64,000 bases of DNA from Piromyces finnis (Eukaryota > Neocallimastigomycota > Neocallimastigomycetes > Neocallimastigales > Neocallimastigaceae), in contig MCFH01000027.1 of NCBI GenBank assembly GCA_002104945.1, forward strand, positions 215,001 to 279,000, written 5' to 3'. The notes below the pieces were generated by a model, which ran no database searches, had not been told where the DNA came from, and saw nothing but the letters and a program-made list of their open reading frames with translations. This document shows, one piece after another, positions 8,712 through 20,275 of this stretch. How positions within the stretch are numbered: position 1 is the first letter of the stretch; the number at the start of each line of letters is the position of its first letter. The position numbers and the translations under genes are program-made.

Positions 8712-11700
8712 AAAAACTAAAATTGCAAACAATTCACAAAATGTACAAGAAGCCCAAATAAATTCTAATATCTCTAATGAAAATAATTATTCTATAAATG
8801 CCGCTCAAAAGAAGAGAATAAATGTTAAAACACTAGATAAAAATAAAATATCACCAAATAATAAAAGTATTGTCAAACCCTCAATACTTAACCAACCCAA
8901 CATTAGGAATTTAAAACAACAAAAGAAGAATATTAGAGATACTCGTAGAAGAAAAATTAGTGAAGATAAAGATGAAGAGATGGAAGAAATCCCAAATGAA
9001 GAAACAGAAATAGAAAGTGAAGAAGAACAAAATAATACCAATGAAATACCTTTAGAAGAAGTTACGAATACAAAAGAACATATCCAACCTATTGAAATTA
9101 ATAACTCTAATGATTCTACCAATGAAGAAACTTTTAAAAATAATAATGAAACAAGTGATGTAAAAGTAAAGAAAAATTCTGTCAAAACCAAAGTAACCAC
9201 AAAAAGAAATATGACAGAAATACAAATGTTAAAAACCAAAGATAAATTTAGTATAATTAAAGAAGCAAATAATTTATATCCAAAAATAAGTCTTTCTCAA
9301 TTACTCTCTGCTAGTCCATCGCTTAGAAAAGAATTAGAACAAGGTTGTAAACCTAAAGTTGAAAAAGTGATGTACTCCTTTAATAACTCTAATATTCCAT
9401 TAATAATTGGCGACATAGATGGAAAATATTTAAAAATCCTTTATGATACTGGCGCAAACGTCAATATCATTACTACAAATGGTTTTAATAAATTATCTAA
9501 TAAAAATATTGAAAAAAGTGATGAGGAACAAAATATAACTATTGCTAATGGTACTACTGTTCCTACAAATATTTTTACTACTTTAAAAATAAATATTAAT
9601 AATTGTTGTACTATTTTAGAAAAATTTTATATTATAGAACAAAGTAACCCATACTTTGATATAATTTTTGGAAGAGGTATTCAAAAGAAATACCGTTTAT
9701 TTATTGACCCTGATGATGATTATATATACCAGAAAACTAAAAAAGGTTTAAAGAAAATTACAAATATTATCAATAGTAATGATAATGATATTAATGATAT
9801 TCCTTTGATGAATTCTATAATTATTTCAAAAGAAGAAAACCAAGAATTTCAAGATACATTAAAAGAAATTTTAAATTCAACACCTGATAATATTAAATCA
9901 AAATTTGAACATATTATAAATAAATATAAAAATTGTATGGCTACATCAATGTCTCAATTAACTACTGCGGATCTAGAGCCTCATTCTATAATTACTACTA
10001 CTAATAAACCAATAAAATTAAAACCTTATAAATTATCTAAGGAACATGCTGATATTTTAAAAAGTGAAATTCTTTCATTACTTGATAAAGGTTTAATTAC
10101 TCCTTCTCACTCTCCATGGTCATTTCCAGTTCTGCTTGTACAAAAGAAAAATGGTAAATGGAGAATGTGTATTGATTATAGAAGACTTAATGAAATTACC
10201 ATTAAGGATTCTTATGCACTTCCTTTTATTGATGAATTAATTTCTTCTGTTAATGGTGCAAAAATATTTTCTGCTTTAGATTTATATTCTGGCTATCATC
10301 AAATTCCTATGAATCCAAATGATATTGAAAAAACTGCTTTTACAACAAAATTTGGTAATTATAATTTTAAAGTAATGCCATTTGGTTTAACTAATGCTCC
10401 CGCTACTTTCCAGCGAGAAATGAATAGGATTCTCTTACCATTAATTGGTAAATGTCTTTTTGTTTATATTGATGATATTGTTGTTTATTCTAAATCACCA
10501 GAAGAACATCTTTATCATTTGCAACAAGTTTTTGAAATATTATCTAAATATAATCTTTCTCTTAATTTACAAAAATGTAAATTCTTTCAAGAAAAGGTAG
10601 AAGTACTAGGACATGTACTTACACCTAACGGATTAAAAACTGTTCCTTCTAAAGTTCAAAGTATTGCTTTATGGAATGCTCCAAAAAATGTTAATGAACT
10701 AAGATCATTCCTAGGTTTAGCTAGTTACTACCGCAAATTTATTCAAAATTTTTCTATTAGAGCAAGCTCTCTTTTTAATTTATTAAAGAAAGACCAAGAA
10801 TATATTTGGTCACAAGAATGTAATAATGCTTTTGAAGATATCCGACAATGTCTATTAAGTGATCCTATTTTAAGTTATCCTGATTTTAATAAAGAATTTA
10901 TTATTCGTACTGATGCATCAACTAATGGCATTGGTGCTGTACTCTTACAGGTGGAGGGGGACAAATTGGAACATCCAATTTGTTGTATTAGTCGTACTTT
11001 ATCTACTTCAGAAAAGAATTATTCTGTTACTGACCTTGAAGGATTAGCTATTTATTATGCAATTCTACAATTTCGTCAATATATTATAAGTAATAAAAAT
11101 CCTACCATATTAATTACTGATCATAAACCATTACTGGGATTTTATAAAAAGAATATTCCATCAAAAGGTAGACATGCAAGATGGATTGAAGAATTTAATA
11201 AATATAAAATTGAATTAAAATATGATAAAGGAAAGAAAAATGTTTTTGCTGATGCCCTTTCAAGATTACCTTCTAAAAATTCTGATGAAATAGTAAATTG
11301 TGCTTATGCAATTTTGTCTGATTTTAATCCAAGAGATTTAGACCTACCTGAAGGAATAAAAAAATATTTTACTAAAAATTATCAAGTTGTTGATAATACT
11401 CTTTATTATAAAAAAGATGAATTATATCTTAAAGTTATTTACAAAGATGAAGATAAAAAAGATATTATTAGTCGTGCTCATTCTGTTGGTCATGAAGGTG
11501 CTGAAAAGACCACAAATAGAATTTTAAAATCTTATTATTGGCCTGGTATTTGGAATGATGTTAGAATGTGGGTAAAGTCCTGTAGAAAATGTCAACTTTG
11601 TAGACCTAAGCCTTTACCTAAAAATACTGAAGATATTATAACCCCAATTGAACAACCATTTACTAGAGTCGGATTAGATATAGTTGGCCCATTACCACTT

Positions 11701-12528
11701 ACTAAACATGGAAATTCTTATATTATTACCCTTGTTGATTATTTTACTAAATGGGTTGAAGCTAAAGCAATTCCAAATATGAAATCAGAAGAAGTAATAA
11801 AATTTTTAATAGAAGTAATAACAAGACATGGTCCACCAGAAATAATTGTTACTGATAATGGAAGTTCATTTATTTCTGATATTACTAAAATGATGATTGA
11901 TGTATATGGATCATGGGTTCATTTTGTTTCTCCTCATCACCTACAATCTAATGGTATGATTGAGAATAGAAACAAAGAAATAGGAAAAACTTTAAGACTC
12001 TTAATTGAAAATGAATCTGAATGGGATGAATATCTACCATCTGCATTATGGTCACTTAGAACTACCAAAAATTCAAAAACAAAGTTTAGTAGTTTCGAAT
12101 TATTATATGGTAGAAGAGACACATGGCCATTAGAAATAATGTTTCCCGATATTTATAAAGATCCTAATGAAACAGAAGAAGAATATATTTTTAGAAGATT
12201 TTTAAGGCATCAAAATTGGGTAAAACAAGCTACTGAATATTCTAATCATGCTAATCAATATTGGGAACATAGAATAGGTTTATCCAAAGCTTTAAAGAAG
12301 ACTTATAAACCGGGTGATTATGTTATGATAAGATTAATAGGAAGAAGTAAATTAAATCCTTATTTTTATGGTCCTTATAAAGTTGTTAATAAACAAAAAT
12401 TTAATACTGTTGTACTTGAAGATCCACATACAGGAAAACTACTTGATAGAAATGTACATATTAAAAATATTTTTCCTTACGTTCTACCAGAACAAAATTT
12501 AACTTCAAGGGACGAAGTTAATTCTTAA
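8683..12528 (+). CDS. pol: Ty3/gypsy Pol: protease, RT, RNase H, integrase (by -1 frameshift from Gag)
   Basis: The frame is open from 8659. The first ATG is at 8980, but translation more likely begins by frameshift at 8683. Counting from the 8980 Met (1182 residues), the first ~100 residues are acidic and low-complexity. An aspartic protease follows with YDTGAN (Asp156), then reverse transcriptase with VYIDDIV (Asp498-Asp499), RNase H with RTDAST (Asp645), DLEGLA and ADALSR, and integrase with an HHCC finger (HSVGH, CRKC), the catalytic triad (GLDIVGP, TDNGSS, MIENRNKE) and a C-terminal GPYKVV module. No chromodomain is visible. All key catalytic residues are present and no stop is found, so the protein could be active. 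Integrase-last order defines Ty3/gypsy. Confidence 0.95.
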   Translation, partial: LNNGSKQSPIKTKIANNSQNVQEAQINSNISNENNYSINAAQKKRINVKTLDKNKISPNNKSIVKPSILNQPNIRNLKQQKKNIRDTRRRKISEDKDEEMEEIPNEETEIESEEEQNNTNEIPLEEVTNTKEHIQPIEINNSNDSTNEETFKNNNETSDVKVKKNSVKTKVTTKRNMTEIQMLKTKDKFSIIKEANNLYPKISLSQLLSASPSLRKELEQGCKPKVEKVMYSFNNSNIPLIIGDIDGKYLKILYDTGANVNIITTNGFNKLSNKNIEKSDEEQNITIANGTTVPTNIFTTLKININNCCTILEKFYIIEQSNPYFDIIFGRGIQKKYRLFIDPDDDYIYQKTKKGLKKITNIINSNDNDINDIPLMNSIIISKEENQEFQDTLKEILNSTPDNIKSKFEHIINKYKNCMATSMSQLTTADLEPHSIITTTNKPIKLKPYKLSKEHADILKSEILSLLDKGLITPSHSPWSFPVLLVQKKNGKWRMCIDYRRLNEITIKDSYALPFIDELISSVNGAKIFSALDLYSGYHQIPMNPNDIEKTAFTTKFGNYNFKVMPFGLTNAPATFQREMNRILLPLIGKCLFVYIDDIVVYSKSPEEHLYHLQQVFEILSKYNLSLNLQKCKFFQEKVEVLGHVLTPNGLKTVPSKVQSIALWNAPKNVNELRSFLGLASYYRKFIQNFSIRASSLFNLLKKDQEYIWSQECNNAFEDIRQCLLSDPILSYPDFNKEFIIRTDASTNGIGAVLLQVEGDKLEHPICCISRTLSTSEKNYSVTDLEGLAIYYAILQFRQYIISNKNPTILITDHKPLLGFYKKNIPSKGRHARWIEEFNKYKIELKYDKGKKNVFADALSRLPSKNSDEIVNCAYAILSDFNPRDLDLPEGIKKYFTKNYQVVDNTLYYKKDELYLKVIYKDEDKKDIISRAHSVGHEGAEKTTNRILKSYYWPGIWNDVRMWVKSCRKCQLCRPKPLPKNTEDIITPIEQPFTRVGLDIVGPLPLTKHGNSYIITLVDYFTKWVEAKAIPNMKSEEVIKFLIEVITRHGPPEIIVTDNGSSFISDITKMMIDVYGSWVHFVSPHHLQSNGMIENRNKEIGKTLRLLIENESEWDEYLPSALWSLRTTKNSKTKFSSFELLYGRRDTWPLEIMFPDIYKDPNETEEEYIFRRFLRHQNWVKQATEYSNHANQYWEHRIGLSKALKKTYKPGDYVMIRLIGRSKLNPYFYGPYKVVNKQKFNTVVLEDPHTGKLLDRNVHIKNIFPYVLPEQNLTSRDEVNS

Positions 12529-12541
12529 AAGGCCGAGAAAC

Positions 12542-13352
12542 TGATAAATAATGAAATTAATAAATATAAAATTATTATTAAACCTGATTTTCAAATTAAC
12601 CCTAAAAGTAACTTTAAATAAGTTATAGTTTAATTAATTACTTTACCAAAATTCTAAAATAAAATTAATCCTAAACACTGCATATATTCTAATTATTGAA
12701 AGAAAATAATAAACTTTAATTAATCGAGATCAAAATATATAACTTTTGTTAAATTAATTATTAAATTAAATATTTAATAACTTCGTTAGTAAATTACACT
12801 TTAAAAGTAAACAAATATAATAATCCATGTTATAAAATAATATAATTATACACTTTTATTAAAACATTAAAAATAGTTATTACTTTAATTAATTGTAAAA
12901 TAAACAACTTTTTATATTCTTTAACTTTTAATTATTTCTTTTATTGTTATTTTTAATTACTTTTATTACTTTTACTGTAAATAGTTATTAATTTTATTAT
13001 TTTAATGTAAATAGTTTAAAATTAAAAGAAAATATAAATACATGTAAATATTCTTATTTTAATCATTATTATTATTATTAATAAAGAAATATTATATAGT
13101 TAGATTAATATTTTATAATTTTAATAATCACTTTTATACTTAAATAAATAAAATTTTAAATATTTAAATATTAGAAAAACAAGTGTTTCTAATAAAACAA
13201 TTTAGTGTTTTAACAAAACAATTTTATTAATTTTTATAAAAACGATTTTAAATCTTAATCAATATAACTTATATAGTTATAACAAAAGATATAATATAAT
13301 AATCACTTTTTGAAGTAAAATTCAAAATTAAGATTATTATCAAATTATATCA
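12542..13352 (+). repeat. 3' LTR, long form
   Basis: It starts TGATAAATAATG after the purine tract ending GAGAAAC and ends TTATATCA before TTTT. Two further copies of this 811-bp LTR occur as solo units (13357-15290 and 18366-20173), each carrying a nested LTR at the same internal site. Its first ~475 bp are absent from the 5' LTR. Confidence 0.8.
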
Positions 13353-13356
13353 TTTT

Positions 13357-15290
13357 TGATAAAGAATGAAATTAATAAATATAAAATTATTATTATACCT
13401 GATTTTTATGTCACGAATACTAGTGGAAATACAATTTCAAGATCACTTGGAATTGTGAAATCACTTATGAAATTTCAAAATCAACAAATATTTTATTTTC
13501 AAATAAATTATAAAATTTTATTAAGAAATATTTAAAAATTTAGAAAAGGTTAAAATATGACCTTAACCCTTAATAATTTTTATAATAAATAACTTTAACC
13601 CTTATCGTTAAAATGGAATAAGGAAAAACACGCGTATCTCCTCAACGAATGACGATTTTTGAATAAAAATATTTTGGTTATAATTACGTTCGTTAGAAAG
13701 CCACGCTCGAGACAAACAACATATCTTAAAATCAGGTCAATATCTCTGCTAGTTCACGAGATATTCCAATTTAAAGATATTTTGTTAGCAATGATTAATT
13801 GTTTATTCAGAGAATGATCACCCCTGATATATCAAACATAAATCATTCACTCAAAGTATAAAAATTATTGTTTAATTAAATTAAAATTATTTTCCGGAAC
13901 TAATTAACTTTATTTTATAATAATTATTTCAATAACATAATTTATAATCTTTGAACTAGAGGATTATAATTATTAATATTATATTCAATGAATTATATTA
14001 TAATTAAGAAATAATTAATATTATGAATATTATAAACAATAGTTATTTTTTAATAATTAGGAATAAGTCTTAAGTTTAGTTTAAGTATTATAAAATATAT
14101 TATGAATATAATCATGTATTGAAAAGTTATTTTATTATTAAATGTAAAATTACAAATAGTATAAATAGTTTAGAATAGTTTATGAAATTAAAATCTTTGT
14201 AAAGATTATTAACCATAAATTATTAAATTATTAACTATAAATTATTAACTAAAGATTATTAACTATAAATTATTAACTATTAATAATAATTAATACTTAA
14301 TGAGTATTACTACTAAATAATCTTATTATTATATATTTTAGCAATATATCATTAAATAAAATAAAAGAAATTATTTTAACCATAATATATAATTTAATTA
14401 TTCATTTATAAATCAATTAAGATTATTTTAATAAAACATTTTTTTTTTCTAACCTAGTTATCTTTTAACCTTTTATTTAATTTAATATTTTAATATTAAA
14501 TTATAAGTTTAGTAAAACTTTTACATTTTAAGTTAACCCTAAAAGTAACTTAAAACAAGTTATAGTTTAATTAAGTACTTTACCAAAATTCTAAAATAAA
14601 ATTAATCCTAAACACTGCATATGTTTTGATTATTGAAAGAAAATAATAAACTTTAATTAATCGAGATCAAAATATATAACTTTTGTTAAATTAATTGTTA
14701 AATTAAATATTTAATAACTTCGTTAGTAAATTACATTTTAAAAGTAAACAAATATAATAATTCATGTTATAAAATAATATAATTAAACACCTTTATTAAA
14801 ACATTAAAAATAATTATTACTTTAATTAATTGTAAAATAAACAACTTTTTATATTCTTTAACTTTTAATTATTTCTTTTATTGTTATTTCTAATTACTTT
14901 TATTACTTTTATTGTAAATAGTTATTAATTTTATTGTTTTAATGTAAATAGTTTAAATTTAAAAGAAAATATAAATACATGTAAATATTCTTATTTTAAT
15001 CATTATTATTATTATTAATAAAGAAATTTTATATAGTTAGATTAATATTTTATAATTTTAATAATCACTTTTATACTTAAATAAATAAAAATTTTAAATA
15101 TTTAAATATTAGAAAAACAAGTGTTTCTAATAAAACCATTTAGTGTTTTAACAAAACAATTTTTTTAATTTTTATAAAAACGATTTTAAATCTTAATCAA
15201 TATAACTTATATAGTTATAACAAAAGATATAATATAATAATCACTTTTTGAAGTAAAATTCAAAATTAAGATTATTATCAAATTATATCA
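13357..15290 (+). mobile_element. Solo LTR of the same family, with nested LTR
   Basis: TGATAAAGAATG...TTATATCA matches the 3' LTR nearly throughout, but is interrupted at 13409-14525 by another LTR. It is joined to the preceding LTR by TTTT (13353-13356). No internal retroelement sequence is present. Confidence 0.75.
13409..14525 (+). mobile_element. Nested solo LTR E (1117 bp), forward orientation
   Basis: It runs TGTCACGAATAC...AAACTTTTACA and is flanked by the 5-bp duplication TTTTA (13404-13408 and 14526-14530). Removing it restores alignment with the 3' LTR of the complete element. A second copy lies at 18417-19450 in opposite orientation at the equivalent site of another host LTR. Confidence 0.8.
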
Positions 15291-15297
15291 CTTTTTT

Positions 15298-15791
15298 TGA
15301 TAAAGAATGAAATTTATAAATAATGAATTAATAGAATAGCTGATTTTAAAATTATATAAACCTAATATAAATTAAAATAATAGTAAATAATCAAAATAAT
15401 ATAAAATATAAATGTTTAATTAAATTTTAAAAATGTAAAATAGAAACAACTTTTGTTTATAAACAAACTTAAATGTAATTATTTATTATAAATAGAAATA
15501 GAAAATATTATTTTTAAAGATTGTTACTAATTAGCCAGGAAAATTAGAATATTTTAAAATTATAATAAATTAATATATTTTTTTTATAATACATAGCGAG
15601 ATGTATTATACATTTATTTTAAATAAATAAACTAATATTATAAAACAAGATGTGTTTTTAAAACTTTAAATTATATTTAATAATTATATAAACTTGTAGA
15701 ATGAGCAAGTAAAAATAAATCATTCAAATACACACCAAATATACCACTTTCTAAGCTTATTTAGAATTAAGGTATATTTGAACGTGTGTCA
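15298..15791 (+). repeat. Solo LTR-like unit (494 bp)
   Basis: It starts TGATAAAGAATG and ends GTGTGTCA, followed by TTTT. The left junction is seven bases (CTTTTTT) rather than four. Near its end, ACACACCAAATATACC pairs imperfectly with GGTATATTTGAACGTGTGT. No coding sequence is present. Confidence 0.5.
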
Positions 15792-15795
15792 TTTT

Positions 15796-16415
15796 TGATA
15801 ACGGATTGGTAGTTATATTACAACTTTTTAACTACTTCTTCTGTTATCTTATATTGTTTTATCTCGACAGCTATTGTACGAGCTTTAACAATATCTACTA
15901 GTTTTATTAATTTATTTTAAGCTATTTTATAGTTTTAATAGTTTTATTATTTAATAATATTTATATAGAATAATAACACCAGATTTATTCTATAAAATAT
16001 TATTTATTATTAACACAATAATTACAAATTAGACAAGTTTAATTTCGTTTTTATATTTTCTTTTATTTATTGTTCTTACGCTCTTTTTAACAATAATTTT
16101 TATTATATAAAAACTTATTTTTGTCTTTTAAATATTATTATGTATTCACTAATTAATTATATTAACTATTATTAAAATTTAACTTATTATTAATAATCTA
16201 AGTCTTCTTATTTTCTACTAAAAATTATTATTATTCTTTATATTAAAAATTATTTTTATAATTTAACCCAATCAAATATATAAATTTATAAAATATTTGA
16301 TTTTATGTAAATTATATTTTTATAATAAACTATATAAAATTATTTAATAATTATTTTATAATAAAATTTTCTACTAATATCAAATGTATAATATATTTAT
16401 AATTATTATTTATCA
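15796..16415 (+). repeat. Solo LTR-like unit (620 bp)
   Basis: TGATAACGGATTGG...TTTATCA lies between TTTT (15792-15795) and TTTT (16416-16419). The internal sequence differs from the other units, so it represents another family with the same termini. No ORF is present. Confidence 0.5.
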
Positions 16416-16419
16416 TTTT

Positions 16420-17198
16420 TGATACAAGATGCATAGAAAAATATAATGTTTTAAATATTTTATGAACAATATCTAATCCTTTTATAAATTGTATATCAAT
16501 TACTAGTGTTAATAATAATTAAACTATATTAGTATAAATTATTATGACGCAAATGTTACACATATATTAGAATAATTAATTACACAAGAAATGAAAAGAT
16601 ATAAAAATAGTGAAAAAGAACAAGATATAAAAGGGGAGAAAAGAGAGAACTTTTCATTTATAAATAATATTTGATATTTTAGTTTTAAGTATAAGTTTTA
16701 TTTTATTTTATTTTAATAGTTCTAGTTTAAGTTAGTTTTAGGTTAATAATTAAGTATTTAGTATTTATTATATTTAATTCAGTTTAAAATATTAATTATA
16801 AAAGAAAAGAATATTTATTGTTTATTTTTTTTATTATTTCAGAAAAGTTATATTTTATTATTAATAAGAATTTTATCAACATATTTTTATATTTACATTT
16901 TATATTTAAGTATTTATATTTATTAAACAATAACTTTCGATTCTACTAGTATTGAATGTTATTAATGTTATAATCATAATAATAATAATAATTAAATAAA
17001 GAAACTTTAAACCAAAATCTATTTAATTATATTATTATAAAATTTATTATTTTTATTATTTGTTTTTATTATTTATTTTTATTATTATAAAATAGAAATA
17101 ACTACAATATTATCTAATATATTATTCAACTCTCATTCTCTATTGCTAACGTTCACAATTATATTTTATTTATGGTGTTTTTGAAATATATTGCATCA
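16420..17198 (+). repeat. Solo LTR-like unit (779 bp) with a TATA-like box
   Basis: TGATACAAGATGC...TTGCATCA lies between TTTT junctions. GATATAAAAGGGGAG near 16626 looks like a TATA box, as expected of an LTR promoter. No ORF is present. Confidence 0.5.
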
Positions 17199-17202
17199 TT
17201 TT

Positions 17203-18361
17203 TGATACGCTACTCACATAAAAACATAATAAAAACTAGCTGAATAAACACGACTTAACCCATAGTAACTTATAATAAAAAAATAAACGATAATAACCCT
17301 TAAAAATGAATGAATAATAATTTTATGAAAATATAACCCTTTTTTTTAAATAAATAATATTCTCTTTATTATATAATAAATTCTGAGTAAAAACGACCTA
17401 ATAGTGATAATAATAAAATAAATTATTAAATAAAATAAATTATTAAATAAAATAAATTATTAAATAAAATAAAACGACTTAATCCAATAATGTAATAAAA
17501 TAATAAAATAATAATAAATAAATAAATAAAAGTGAATAAATAAACTAAAAATAAAATGGTATAAATCAAATTATTAATTCTAGTGTTTATCCAAGTGTTC
17601 TTTAGAAATTCTCTTAAACCTTATAAATTAATAAATAGCTAATTGAGTAACTATTACTAAAATGATAAACTTAAAACCTGGAAATAGAACAATAATAACA
17701 ATTCTAAAGATAAAATACAGAACTCTTTTATGTTTCTGTATAAAATGAATGTTTATAATAATTGATACTTTTAATATTTTAATTTTGTTAAATTTTTATT
17801 TTAATTTTATTTTAATTTTATTTTAATTTTATTTTAATTTTATTTTAATATTATTTTAATTTTAAATTTTAATTATTTTATTCAAGGTATTATACATTTA
17901 ATGATAGTCAATGATAATTTATAATAATTTTTCTAAATTTAAACATTTTGAAGTAATAAGAAAATCAAATAAGTAATATTCTATAATATTTTATAATACT
18001 AAGACATAATTTTAATTTATTCTTTTAATTTTAATAAATAATAACAATAGTAATAATAATATTTAATAGTTAAAAATAATAATACATGTAATAAATGAAA
18101 ATGTATAAAAGGAAGATAAAATTCTTCTTTATAAAGACGGACAATAAATAAGAGAATAAAAAGAACAATAAATAGATAATAAATAAATTATAAAATATAA
18201 TAAAGATTTAAGAGTTTATTTTCGAGTTTTGCGTGATTTATTTATTAATTATAAAACATATTTTTATTTTATTTTAAATTTATTGTTTCATCATGATAAT
18301 ATAGAGTTTATTATTTATTAAAAACATTATATTATTCAAAAATATATCGGTCAACGCATCA
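17203..18361 (+). repeat. Solo LTR-like unit (1159 bp) with a TATA-like box
   Basis: TGATACGCTACTC...ACGCATCA lies between TTTT junctions. TGTATAAAAGGAAG near 18100 resembles the TATA box of the preceding unit. An internal tandem of AATAAATTATTAAATAA-type repeats lies near 17415-17470. No ORF is present. Confidence 0.5.
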
Positions 18362-18365
18362 TTTT

Positions 18366-20173
18366 TATAGGTAATGAAATTAATAAATATAAAATTATTA
18401 TTAAACCTGATTTTTATGTAAAAGTTTTACTAAACTTATAATTTAATATTAAAATATTAAATTAAATAAAAGATTACAGATAACTAGGTTAGAAAAAATG
18501 TTTTATTAAAATAATCTTAATTGTTTTATAAATGAATAATAATTAAATTATGTATTATAGTTAAAATAATTTCTTTTTATTTTATTTGAAGAGTATATAT
18601 AATAATAAGATTATTTAATAGTAATACTTGTTAAGTATCAATAAGGTAATAATCTTTACAAAGATTTAATTCATAAAACTATTCTAAACTATTTATACTA
18701 TTTGTAATTTTACATTTAATAATAAAATAACTTTTTAATACATGATTATTTTTTATAATATATTTTATAATACTAAGGTTAAACTTAAGACTTATTACTA
18801 ATTATTAAAAATAACTATTGCTTATATATTCATAATATTAATTATTTCTTAATTATAATATAATTCATTGAATATAATATTAATAATTTATAATCTTTTA
18901 ATTCAAAGATTATAAGTTACGTTATTGAAATAATTATTATAAAATAAAGTTAATTAATTCCGGAAAATAATTTTAATTTAATTAAAACAATAATTTATAT
19001 CCTTTTGGGTGAATGATTTATGTTCAATACATCAGGGGTGATCATTCTCTTAATAAACAATTAATCATTACTAACAAAATATCTTTAAATTGGAATATCT
19101 CGTGAACCAGCAGAGATATCGACCTGATTTTAAGATATGTTGTTTATCTCAAGCGTGGCTTTCTAACGAACCCACAATCTCCCAACCATAATTTCCCAAA
19201 AATCGTCATTCGTTAAGGAGATACATATGTTTTTCCTAATTTAATTTTGACGATAAGGGTTAAAATTATTTGTTATAAAAATATTAAGGGTTAAGGTCAT
19301 ATCTTAACCTTTTCTAAATTTTTTTAAATATTTCTTAATATAATTTTATAATTTATTTGAAAATAAAATATTATTGATTTTGAAATTTTATAAGTAATTT
19401 CACAATTTCAAGTGATCTTGAAATTGCAGATTCCACTAGTATTCGTGACATTTTAAGTTAACCCTAAAAGTAACTTAAAATGAGTTATAGTTTAATTAAG
19501 TACTTTACCAAAATTCTTAAATAAAATTAATCTTAAACACTGCATATATTTTGATTATTAAAAGAAAATAATAAACTTTAATTAATCGAGATCAAAATAT
19601 ATAACTTTTGTTAAATTAATTGTTAAATTAAATGTTTAATAACTTCTTTAGTAAATTACACTTTAAAAGTAAACAAATATAATAATTCATGTTATAAAAT
19701 AATATAATTAAACGCTTTTATTAAAATATTAAAAATATTTATTACTTTAATTAATTGTAAAATAAACAACTTTTTATATTCTTTAACTTTTAATGATTTC
19801 TTTTATTGTTATTTTTAATTACTTTTACTACTTTTATTGTAAATAGTTTAAATTTAAAATAAAATATAAATACATGTAAATATTCTTATTTTAATGATAA
19901 TTATTATTATTAATAAAGAATATATATAATTTATTTTTATAATTTTAATAATCATTTTAATAACTTAATAAATAAAATTTTAAATATTTAAATATTAGAA
20001 AAACGAGTGTTTCTAATATAACAATTTAGTGTTGTAACAAAACAATTTTATTAATTTTTATAAAAACAATTTCAAATTTTAATTCATATAATTTATATAG
20101 TTATAATTAAAGATATAATATAATAATCACTTTTTGAAGTAAAATTCAAAATTAAGATTATAAAATTATATCA
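18366..20173 (+). mobile_element. Solo LTR of the complete element's family, with inverted nested LTR
   Basis: The first bases have decayed (TATAGGTAATG in place of TGATAAATAATG). From AATGAAATTAATAAATAT onward it follows the 811-bp 3' LTR and ends ATTATATCA. The nested LTR occupies 18417-19450. It is more diverged from the 3' LTR than the copy at 13357, with a deletion near 19840. Confidence 0.7.
18417..19450 (-). mobile_element. Nested solo LTR E (1034 bp), reverse orientation
   Basis: This is the reverse complement of the LTR at 13409-14525: it starts TGTAAAAGTTTTAC and ends TATTCGTGACA. The flanking duplication is TTTTA (18412-18416 and 19451-19455), identical in sequence and in position within the host LTR to that of the forward copy. 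Confidence 0.8.
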
Positions 20174-20176
20174 TTT

Positions 20177-20275
20177 TGATACTTTGAAATTATTATCTTA
20201 ATTCTATAAATGAATATAGAAAGTAATAATATTTGTATCTAAAATTTAATAAATAAAAATAAAGAAAATAAAATA
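20177..20275 (+). repeat. Start of a further short-form LTR
   Basis: After TTT, the sequence TGATACTTTGAAATTATTATC... follows the first ~95 bp of the 5' LTR at 5261, including the TTCTATA/TATAGAA hairpin and TTTGTATCTAAA. Similarity then fades and I cannot place the other end. Confidence 0.5.

Larger units (their letters stand above)
5261..13352 (+). mobile_element. Near-complete Ty3/gypsy LTR retrotransposon
   Basis: The parts in order are 5' LTR (5261-5681), primer-binding site (5683-5700), a 2-kb leader, gag (7718-8686), a -1 frameshift signal, pol in the order protease-RT-RNase H-integrase (to 12528), a short purine-rich tract at 12529-12541 and 3' LTR (12542-13352). The domain order with integrase last defines the Ty3/gypsy (Metaviridae) class. 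Both ORFs are open. The two LTRs agree only over their last 335 bp or so, which is odd for an intact element. TTTT lies outside each end (5257-5260 and 13353-13356), consistent with a 4-bp target duplication. Confidence 0.85.
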
